64,000 nt of DNA from Candidatus Aenigmatarchaeota archaeon (lineage in GTDB: Archaea; Aenigmatarchaeota; Aenigmatarchaeia; QMZP01; QMZT01), in NCBI GenBank assembly GCA_026397315.1, contig JAPLVC010000002.1:59994-123993 (forward strand), written 5' to 3'. The position numbers and the translations under genes were made by a program. This document shows, piece after piece, positions 29,235-36,806 of this stretch. Every line of letters begins with the position of its first letter. Position 1 is the first letter of the stretch. The notes under the pieces are model-generated. The model had not been told where the DNA came from. It saw nothing but the letters and a program-made list of their open reading frames with translations, and made no database searches.

Positions 29235-29656
29235 AGTTCCTCTGTTACTTTAATGTCATCGCGAAATTCAGGATCATTGTAATATCCCTTTTCTACCAGA
29301 GCTTCTTTTAATTTTTTTGTTAATCCCCGAACAACCTTGCTGCTATCAAGAAATTTGCGAGTGTCTGTTTGGTTGAAAAGACCACTAACTGTTTTTAGAT
29401 ATGAATTTTTTAGACCTGGATAATGCAGAAAATCAGGTTCTTCTACAACTAATTTCAAAACCTCCCTCAACGCATACACTCCGGCAGCAGCCACTTTACC
29501 TGTTGAAAGAGGAGTTTTTGTTGGAACGTCGTATCCCATTCCTGCACGACAAATGATATCGATAAGATCTTGTCCGCTACCTAGGCCATCTTTCTGCAGT
29601 CTCCTCGCAGTTGATCTATATCCATTCATGAATTCCTTTTGATATTGATTCATCAC
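29210..29656 (-). CDS. Hypothetical protein (148 aa)
   Basis: Intact ORF, likely co-transcribed with 28767-29234; divergent from the TrmB-type regulator. Confidence 0.55.
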   Translation of the reverse strand: MMNQYQKEFMNGYRSTARRLQKDGLGSGQDLIDIICRAGMGYDVPTKTPLSTGKVAAAGVYALREVLKLVVEEPDFLHYPGLKNSYLKTVSGLFNQTDTRKFLDSSKVVRGLTKKLKEALVEKGYYNDPEFRDDIKVTEELWPGILRV

Positions 29657-29741
29657 ATCACCCCTATTTCTGAATATTTTTTATTTGTAATTTTTTATCA
29701 CCTAATGATAGTATCGTATTGGGATATAAAAATTTAACCAC

Positions 29742-29753
29742 CTACCATGGTAG
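29742..29753. promoter_or_regulatory. 12-bp perfect palindrome, candidate operator between divergent genes
   Basis: CTACCATGGTAG inside ACCACCTACCATGGTAGTGGT (29737-29757). Confidence 0.55.
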
Positions 29754-29796
29754 TGGTAAAAATAACATTTAAAAACCCGCTTGGCGATATATTTTT

Positions 29797-30546
29797 ATGG
29801 ATACGAAAATCCTGAACCAGCTGGGCATGGCAGATTCGGAAATAAGGGTCTATTTTGCCCTCCTCAAGCTGGAAACAAGCACGGTAGGCCCTATCATTGG
29901 TGAGGCAAAAGTCCCTGATTCAAAGATATATGCAATCCTCGAAAAACTGAAGGAAAAGGGTCTGGTGAGCTTCGTCATAAAAAACAACGTGAAACATTTC
30001 CAGGCGTCTGACCCTAAAAACCTTCTCAGAATCCTTGATGGCAAAGAACGGGAAATTCTTGAGCAGAAGAAAGAGCTTGAAGATAAAATCATCCCGCAAA
30101 TAGAACAAAAGAGAAAGCTCACCGAAGAAAAACAGGAAGCGACAGTTTATGAATATTTCGAAGGTCTGAAATCGGCGTTTAATCTTATTTTGAATGCACT
30201 GAATCCTGGAGAGGAATATCAGGCTTTCATGCTAGGAAAAGCATTGGAAGAGAAGCGGGTGATAAGATTTTTCAGGAATTATCACGCAAAAAGGATTGAA
30301 AAAGGAATCAAGGTAAGGCTTCTTTCCCAAAACATTTTCAAAGAGGTCATAAACAAATCGCACAAATATCAAGGCATGAAAATAAGGTTTTCGGATCAGA
30401 AACTTCCCGTCGGAGTTTTCATTTTCAGAAATCATGTCATGACCGTGATCTGGGAAGAAAAACCGACCGCTTTTGTCATAAAATCAAGGAAAAACTACGA
30501 GTATTACAAAGAATTTTTTGAAGATCTTTGGTTAGCATCAAAATAA
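29797..30546 (+). CDS. TrmB family transcriptional regulator
   Basis: N-terminal wHTH LGMADSEIRVYFALLKLETSTVGPIIGEAKVPDSKIYAILEKLKEKGLVSFVIKNNVKHFQASDP plus C-terminal effector domain. Confidence 0.88.
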   Translation: MDTKILNQLGMADSEIRVYFALLKLETSTVGPIIGEAKVPDSKIYAILEKLKEKGLVSFVIKNNVKHFQASDPKNLLRILDGKEREILEQKKELEDKIIPQIEQKRKLTEEKQEATVYEYFEGLKSAFNLILNALNPGEEYQAFMLGKALEEKRVIRFFRNYHAKRIEKGIKVRLLSQNIFKEVINKSHKYQGMKIRFSDQKLPVGVFIFRNHVMTVIWEEKPTAFVIKSRKNYEYYKEFFEDLWLASK

Positions 30547-30552
30547 CGTTAG

Positions 30553-31125
30553 TTACTTGGCCAATTTCAGGACGACCTGCGCCACGTGCCTTCCGAGGTT
30601 TCTCGACGTCTCCTGACCTTCCGCGTCCTTGGCCGCGTCTCCATAGCTCGCGCCGCCGAAATGCATGGTTTTCTCGTCTCCCACGACGAGCATGCCCTGT
30701 ATCAGGAAGAAGTTATGAATCTGGCGGATGACCAGCTCCTGGCCGCCGTTGCGCGAGCCGCCCGTCGCTAGTGCGCCGCCGACCTTGTCCTTCAGTCGCT
30801 CGTTACGTCTTAGATAACGCGTCCTGTCCATGAACGCCTTGATCTGGGCGGAAACGCAGCCGAAATAGACCGGCGAGCCGATTATGACACCGTCCGCCTG
30901 TTCCAGTTTGTCGGCGACGGCCTGGAAATCGTCGTCTATGGCGCATCGTCCCTCTTTTCTGCAGCGCTCGCAGTCGACGCATGGTGCGATGTCCATCTTG
31001 CCTAGGTGAACCAGTTCCGTCTCAAGGCCGAGCTTTTTGCATTCTGCCAGCGCTAGCGTGACTAGCGTCTTGGTGTTGCGTTCCCTAGGCGAACCTACAA
31101 GGCCCAGAACTTTCATAGAAATCAT
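30553..31125 (-). CDS. NADPH-dependent FMN reductase / iron-sulfur flavoprotein family
   Basis: MKVLGLVGSPRERNTKTLVTLAL...CVDCERCRKEGRC...GVIIGSPVYFGCVSAQIKAFMDR. Confidence 0.88.
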   Translation of the reverse strand: MISMKVLGLVGSPRERNTKTLVTLALAECKKLGLETELVHLGKMDIAPCVDCERCRKEGRCAIDDDFQAVADKLEQADGVIIGSPVYFGCVSAQIKAFMDRTRYLRRNERLKDKVGGALATGGSRNGGQELVIRQIHNFFLIQGMLVVGDEKTMHFGGASYGDAAKDAEGQETSRNLGRHVAQVVLKLAK

Positions 31126-31143
31126 TTGGAACGGATATTAAAA

Positions 31144-32244
31144 TTATTTTTTTACCTTCGAGCCTGAAGTTGTGTATTTCCTCAGACTTTTGACAGAAAT
31201 CTTGGCGACGCTCCTGGCAAATTCGGATGCTTGGTTGCGTTTCTTTTTAGCGGCTTCTTTTTTCACTGTAGGTGCTTCCTTGTCTTCTTTTTTATCTTCC
31301 GTTTTCTCCTTTTCCGCAACCGCTTCCTTGATGTCTTCCGCTTCCTTTTTCACTCCCGTCGCTTCCGCGGGTTCTGCCTTGACGTCATTGCTTTCCGGCT
31401 CTGGCAGGAATTCCATCAGAACCTGCGGTATCTTTTCTATTATGTCCGTCGCCAGCAACGGGCGCTTCTCCTTTGCCGCAAGGTCTCCCGCGTATCCGCT
31501 GAGATACGCACCTGCGCAGCCTGCCTTGAAAGGTGGAATTTTCTGCGCCATAAGCGCGCCGCATATGCCTGTCAAGACGTCGCCGGTTCCGCCGACCGTC
31601 ATGAACGTGTTGCCGGTCTTGTTCATCGCCGTCTCGCGCCCATCTGAAATTATATCGATCGCTCCCTTCAGAAGGATGGTGACGCCTATCTTCCTGGCGT
31701 GCTTCCTGACCAGTTCCGCGCGGCTCATCACATCGTACTTGGGCTTGTCGCCTGTCATGCTAAAGAATTCGTAGGCGTGCGGTGTGAGAAGGAACTTGTC
31801 ATCAAGCGTGCCTTTTATCGCCTTTATGGCGTCGGCGTCGATTACACAGGGCTTCTTCACCCTGTCGACAAAGCCGGTGATGAACTTTTGCGTTTCTTTT
31901 TCAAGGCCCATGCCCGTGCCTATGACCACCGCATCGAATCCCTTCGCCAGCTCGAGCGCTTTTTTCAGATGATCGTGCCTGAAAAAATCGCCATCGAAAG
32001 GCACTGTTATAAGGTTCGGGGAATATTTGGCAGCCATGTCAGCCGCTCTCTCAGGAGCCGCGACAGTCACGAGATCGACGCCTGTTCTCAGCGCGGCCAT
32101 CGCTCCGTATGCCGCGAGCGCGGGCGAACCGGTGTATATTTTCGAGCCGCCGATGACCAGCAGCTTTCCGAAGTCGCCTTTATGGCTCCATTTGGCGCGT
32201 TCCCTGAAAACTTCATTCAGAATCGAGGCGTCGACTGTAATCAT
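31144..32244 (-). CDS. nnrD: NAD(P)H-hydrate dehydratase with long Lys/Glu-rich C-terminal extension
   Basis: KGDFGKLLVIGGSKIYTGSPALAAYGAMAALRTGVDLVTV, VIGTGMG, GGTGDVLTGICGALMAQ. Confidence 0.9.
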   Translation of the reverse strand: MITVDASILNEVFRERAKWSHKGDFGKLLVIGGSKIYTGSPALAAYGAMAALRTGVDLVTVAAPERAADMAAKYSPNLITVPFDGDFFRHDHLKKALELAKGFDAVVIGTGMGLEKETQKFITGFVDRVKKPCVIDADAIKAIKGTLDDKFLLTPHAYEFFSMTGDKPKYDVMSRAELVRKHARKIGVTILLKGAIDIISDGRETAMNKTGNTFMTVGGTGDVLTGICGALMAQKIPPFKAGCAGAYLSGYAGDLAAKEKRPLLATDIIEKIPQVLMEFLPEPESNDVKAEPAEATGVKKEAEDIKEAVAEKEKTEDKKEDKEAPTVKKEAAKKKRNQASEFARSVAKISVKSLRKYTTSGSKVKK

Positions 32245-32330
32245 GCCTATCTCTTGCTTTTCATATTAATAAAAATGATAGAAAAATGCAAAGTATCTTG
32301 GCGCGAGACTACTTCCTGACTTCCAAGCTT

Positions 32331-32420
32331 TCACACCTTGCCGCCTTTGTGCTGCATCGGATATTTCGTCCGCCTTGACAGACGCTTCGCGTCAAGTTTT
32401 TTATTTGTTTTTTTGCCCAT
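32331..32420 (-). CDS. Possible 29-aa very basic mini-protein
   Basis: MGKKTNKKLDAKRLSRRTKYPMQHKGGKV between nnrD and gap. Confidence 0.35.
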   Translation of the reverse strand: MGKKTNKKLDAKRLSRRTKYPMQHKGGKV

Positions 32421-32437
32421 GCTTATCACTCCCTCGC

Positions 32438-33490
32438 TTATTTTTTTCCGAACATCTCGGTGACGTCTAGTAGTCGATTCGAATAGCCGCGCTCGTTGTC
32501 ATACCAGGACCACACGACTATCTGTTTCCCATCGATTACGTTGGTCAGCGGCTTGTCGATGATGCCGGATTCGCTGCGCCCGATTATGTAGGACGAAACG
32601 ATTTCCTTGTCCGTGCATGCCAGAACGCCTTTCAGCGACGAGTTGCATTCTTTATCGATAATTTTGTTCACCTCGTCGCGAGTCGTCGTTTTCCTGACGT
32701 CCGCGATGAGCCCGACTATCGAGCCGGTCATCGCCCCGGGGACGCGCATCGAGACGGCATCAATCTTGCCCTTCAGTTCGGGAATGATCTTGGCGACGGC
32801 CTTCGCGGCGCCCGTAGAAGTGGGTATTATGTTATTGATGAGAGAGCGCGCCCTGCGTATGTCCTTGTGGCTGCCGTCGAGAATGTTCTGGTCCTCAGTC
32901 GGGGCGTGAACGGTTATGACATAACCCCTTTCTATGCCCCAGTTGTCGTTCACGATTTTGGTCACGGCCGCGATGGCGTTCGTCGTGCACGAGGCGCAGT
33001 CGATTACAGTCTCGTTTGCTGGTATGTCCTGCCTGACCCCCATAACTATCGACGTAGTCACGTCTTCCTTGCCCGGCGCGGAGATTATGACCTTGCGCGC
33101 GCCGGCCTTTATGTGACCTTCCACTTCTTTGCGCTTCCTGAACGCGCCGGTGGATTCGATGACTATGTCTACCGCGTGCTTCTTCCATGGTAAAGTCGAA
33201 AGGTCGCCGCGGTTGTTGTAAAGATGAATCCTCTGTCCCAGGACATTGACCCATGCGGTGCCGTCGGTTTCTCTCCCGAAAGGCACGCTTTCGAAATGAT
33301 GGCCGTGCGTCGAGTCGAATTTCAAAAGTTCAGTGAAGAATTCGACGTTCTTGTCTTCTTCGACTCCTCGCACGCCGTTTATGGCGACTATTTCAATATC
33401 CGTTTTACCGTGTTTCTTCCTGTCGGCCCAGGACCATATGAAATTCCTGCCAATTCTGCCCGGACCGTTAACCGCGACTTTGATTGCCAT
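32438..33490 (-). CDS. gap: Glyceraldehyde-3-phosphate dehydrogenase, bacterial (class I) type
   Basis: KVAVNGPGRIGRNFIW, SCTTNAIAAVTKIVND, ARSLINNIIPTSTGAAKAVAKIIPELKGKIDAVSMRVP. Confidence 0.95.
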   Translation of the reverse strand: MAIKVAVNGPGRIGRNFIWSWADRKKHGKTDIEIVAINGVRGVEEDKNVEFFTELLKFDSTHGHHFESVPFGRETDGTAWVNVLGQRIHLYNNRGDLSTLPWKKHAVDIVIESTGAFRKRKEVEGHIKAGARKVIISAPGKEDVTTSIVMGVRQDIPANETVIDCASCTTNAIAAVTKIVNDNWGIERGYVITVHAPTEDQNILDGSHKDIRRARSLINNIIPTSTGAAKAVAKIIPELKGKIDAVSMRVPGAMTGSIVGLIADVRKTTTRDEVNKIIDKECNSSLKGVLACTDKEIVSSYIIGRSESGIIDKPLTNVIDGKQIVVWSWYDNERGYSNRLLDVTEMFGKK

Positions 33491-33500
33491 AACCCACCCC

Positions 33501-34709
33501 TCACTCAACCTTCTTTTTAATAGCATGACTGTGTATCTCGTACGAGTGCTTCAGCGCCTCGATACCGGGGAACGAGTCTTTCGTTATGAAGTCCGCGAAA
33601 GCGCCGCCGCCCGTTGAAAGATGTGTCATCTTCTCCACCATGTTCAATCGCTTCATAGCCGATATGCTGTCGCCGCCGCCGACTAACGTTTTAGCGTCAA
33701 GCCCTGCCATGAAGCTAGCGATGTAAAGCGTGCCTTTCTCGTACGGTTTCTTCTCGAAGAAGCCGAGCGGCCCGGTCCAGACGACCGTTTTCGCCGGCCT
33801 GAGCACATTCTTGTAGTGCACTATCGTCTCTGGTCCGATGTCGAGGATTTTCATGCCTTTCCTGACCTCGGATATCGGCAGGTTCTCGGGCTCGCCGCGT
33901 ATCTCGACCATCACGTCCTGCGGGAGCATTATCTTGTCGCCGCAGCTCTTGAGTATGCCTTCCGCTCGCGTTACGAGCGCCTCGTCGCATTTGGAATCGC
34001 CTATCTCATATCCGGCAGCCTTGAGAAACGTGTTGCCTATGATGCCGCCCATGAGTATGCGGTCGACCTTCGGCAGCAGGCTCTCGATGCAGAGCATCTT
34101 GTCCTCCTTGGCGCCGCCTATTATGGCGACGTAAGGCCTGTCCGGGTTTTTCACGATGCTGTTTATCATGTTGACTTCCCTCAGAAAGCTCAGGCCGCAG
34201 CAGCTGGGCATGTATTTCGGGATGCCGGTTATGGATGCGTGGCTTCTGTGCGACGCCGCGAACGCCTCGTTGACGTATATGTCGCCGAGCCTCGCGAGCT
34301 TTTTGGCGAATTCGTCGCGTGTCGCTTCGTTCTTCTCGGTTTCCTCGCCGTAGAACCTTATGTTTTCCAGCAGCACGATGTCCCCGGGCTTCATCTTCTT
34401 GACGCACATCTCGACGTCGTCGCCCGAGCAGTAGTCCAACTTTTTGACAGGCACGCCGATTATGTCGGACAAACGCTCGGCTACGACGTCCATTTTCAAA
34501 TGTTCTTCCCTGCTCTTGGGTCTTCCGAGATGAGAAATGAGAACGATCTTACCGCCATTATTGAGAATATAATATATCGTCTTGAGCGTCGTGCTTATGC
34601 GCGTGTGGTCCGTCACCCTGCCATTCTCGTCGAGCGGCAGGTTGTAATCGACCCTCATGATTACAGTCTTGCCTTCAACGTCCAGGTCCCTTATCGATGG
34701 GATTTCCAT
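33501..34709 (-). CDS. pgk: Phosphoglycerate kinase
   Basis: VIMRVDYNLPLDENGRVTDHTRI, LISHLGRPK, HRSHASITGI, GGAKEDKMLCIESLLPKVDRILMGG. Confidence 0.96.
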   Translation of the reverse strand: MEIPSIRDLDVEGKTVIMRVDYNLPLDENGRVTDHTRISTTLKTIYYILNNGGKIVLISHLGRPKSREEHLKMDVVAERLSDIIGVPVKKLDYCSGDDVEMCVKKMKPGDIVLLENIRFYGEETEKNEATRDEFAKKLARLGDIYVNEAFAASHRSHASITGIPKYMPSCCGLSFLREVNMINSIVKNPDRPYVAIIGGAKEDKMLCIESLLPKVDRILMGGIIGNTFLKAAGYEIGDSKCDEALVTRAEGILKSCGDKIMLPQDVMVEIRGEPENLPISEVRKGMKILDIGPETIVHYKNVLRPAKTVVWTGPLGFFEKKPYEKGTLYIASFMAGLDAKTLVGGGDSISAMKRLNMVEKMTHLSTGGGAFADFITKDSFPGIEALKHSYEIHSHAIKKKVE

Positions 34710-34821
34710 GCAAAAGCACCGTTCCTAAAAGGTATGATGATGTAATATATCGTATGAAGATTTTTAAGCTTTGCGCCATGACGCATACCCGTCATCGCCG
34801 CCGAAGCGGGATGGATAGTCT

Positions 34822-35571
34822 TTATTGTGATATCTCGACTTTTATGTGTTTCTTTTCAGGCCTGGCCCTCTTTATGTAAATGAACTGCAAATCGCTGGTC
34901 ACGCCGCAGTCCTGCAGGCCGGCGCATTTGACCAGCGCTTCTGCTTCACTCTTTTTATACGACGCCATGAATGAATGCTTCAGTTCGCTGTAAACCATGT
35001 CCTTTTTCAGCAGATGGGTTATCGTCTTTACAAAGGGAATCATGGCTCCGAAGGCGTCGCGTCTCAAATCGCCGATGAGAATGACGCCGTTCGCTTTCGT
35101 CACGCGCTCAATTTCGTTCAGTACCTGCACAGGGTTCTCCCAGTGGTGCATGTCGAAGCCGCTCACTACCAGGTCGAACGAGTGATCTGCGAAGGGCAGC
35201 GATTCCTGCTTACCGAGCGCCCATCTTATTTTTTCCTCGACCATGTCTTTCTCTGCGAATTTCTTGCCCGTGTTCATGAACCTGCGGCTGTCCTGGAAGC
35301 AGGTTATGTCAAAATCAAAATCCTGTTTCGCCAGCGAAATCGCACACAGGCCGAACTGCGTGCCCAAGTCAAGCGCTTTCCCGCTCCTGACTCCGAGGTC
35401 CAGCGAGGAAAATACGAGGTTTTCGTAGAAATGGCTGAGCTTCTCGCTAGCGACTCTGGCGTAGTCGTCTGCGTTGTCCACCCTGAGAGCGATGTCTACA
35501 AGCCTGTCCTTTGTCGTGTCGAGTATTATCCTTTCGGCTTCTTTACTTAATGCCAAGCTTTTTTCTCGCAT
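34822..35571 (-). CDS. SAM-dependent class I methyltransferase
   Basis: ALDLGTQFGLCAISLAK, SFDLVVSGFDMHHWENPVQVLNEIERVTKANGVILIGDL. Confidence 0.82.
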   Translation of the reverse strand: MREKSLALSKEAERIILDTTKDRLVDIALRVDNADDYARVASEKLSHFYENLVFSSLDLGVRSGKALDLGTQFGLCAISLAKQDFDFDITCFQDSRRFMNTGKKFAEKDMVEEKIRWALGKQESLPFADHSFDLVVSGFDMHHWENPVQVLNEIERVTKANGVILIGDLRRDAFGAMIPFVKTITHLLKKDMVYSELKHSFMASYKKSEAEALVKCAGLQDCGVTSDLQFIYIKRARPEKKHIKVEISQ

Positions 35572-35899
35572 CTTGCGTCATCCTTTCGGGCGTCCACGGC
35601 GGATCGAAAACTAATTCGACGTTGACTTTCACGTCTCCGAAAGCCATCTTTAGCGCGGATTCGACTTCGTGAGTGAACATGGAATGCATCGGGCAGCCGG
35701 GATTCGTGAGCGTCATGCGCACATGCACGTCTTTCCCCTTTACGTCGACGCCGTAGATGAAGCCCAGGTCGACTATGTCCATCCCTATCTCGGGATCTAT
35801 GACGTTTTTCAGGACTTTAAGCACGCTTTCTTTCGTGATGGCGGAAGCGTTTTTCTTTGCCGCAGGACTCTTAGAAACCTTTTCCGCAGCTTTCTTCAT
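35543..35899 (-). CDS. DUF59/MIP18 (PaaD-like) iron-sulfur assembly protein
   Basis: VLKNVIDPEIGMDIVDLGFIYGVDVKGKDVHVRMTLTNPGCPMHSM. Confidence 0.92.
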   Translation of the reverse strand: MKKAAEKVSKSPAAKKNASAITKESVLKVLKNVIDPEIGMDIVDLGFIYGVDVKGKDVHVRMTLTNPGCPMHSMFTHEVESALKMAFGDVKVNVELVFDPPWTPERMTQDARKKLGIK

Positions 35900-36086
35900 G
35901 ACAACACCCCAAAACGTGTTATCTTAAATCTTTGTGCCGCGACTTTTTATATTTGCGGAAAGGTTCGCTTTCCGAACATTCGCTAGCGTCGTCCGCGGAA
36001 GCGATTCCAATCTTAATAAACTTGCGACTATATTAATAATAAACATGAAGAGCGCGCGCTAAGGGCGCTCCGAATGTTGATGGCCA

Positions 36087-36803
36087 ATGCTGGACGAAAA
36101 CAAAATTCTTGATTTTATCAAATCCGATTACACGTGGGAGCAGATAATATACGAGGTCATAGCATGGGAAGGCCTCGACCCGTGGGACCTCGACGTCTGC
36201 AAGCTGTCGAGCGGCTTCATGACTTACCTTAGGAAAATGAAGGAAATGGACTTCCGTTTCCCAGCGAAATACATCATGGTCGCCGCGATTCTTCTTAAAA
36301 TGAAGTCAGACTATCTCCGCCAGTTCAAGGAGCAGGTAACAGGCGAAGCGGAACAGCAGATGCAGGAAGCGCTGCAGCCGGACGCGGTCGCTAGCGACGC
36401 TTTCGTGTTCGACCCGCTCAGCATGCCGCCGCGCAGGGAGCCCGTGCGAGGCATAGTGATCACAGAGCTGGTGAACGCCCTGAAAAAGGTGCTCAATGCG
36501 CACGACAGGCGCGTCTACAGGGAGGAGAAGCTCCGCAGGGACGTGCAGGTCTCCGATGAGAAAAACATAAACGAGAGGATAAAAATGCTTTACGCTAAGC
36601 TCAATTCATTGCTGGCGCGCGTCAGGAACGAAGAGGTCGAGTTCTCGAAAATAGTCGGCGAATGGGATCGGGAGAATGTAGTCAACAGCTTCGTGCCCCT
36701 CATCCACCTCGAACAGCAGAAGAGGGTCGCTGCCCGCCAGGAAGAGATGTTCGATGAAATATGGGTAAGCAAGAGGAACGACAAGCTTGCTAAGAAGGGG
36801 TAG
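36087..36803 (+). CDS. scpA: Segregation and condensation protein A
   Basis: ITWEQ..WEGLDPWDLDVCKLSSGFMTYLRKMKEMDFRFPAKYIMVAAILLKMKSDYL kleisin-type N-terminus; C-terminal winged helix with FSKIVGEWDRENVVNSFVPLIHLEQQKRV. Confidence 0.93.
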   Translation: MLDENKILDFIKSDYTWEQIIYEVIAWEGLDPWDLDVCKLSSGFMTYLRKMKEMDFRFPAKYIMVAAILLKMKSDYLRQFKEQVTGEAEQQMQEALQPDAVASDAFVFDPLSMPPRREPVRGIVITELVNALKKVLNAHDRRVYREEKLRRDVQVSDEKNINERIKMLYAKLNSLLARVRNEEVEFSKIVGEWDRENVVNSFVPLIHLEQQKRVAARQEEMFDEIWVSKRNDKLAKKG

Positions 36804-36806
36804 GCG

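Noticed and set aside
33816-34745. 309-aa + strand ORF
   Set aside because: Antisense to pgk; no recognisable motifs.
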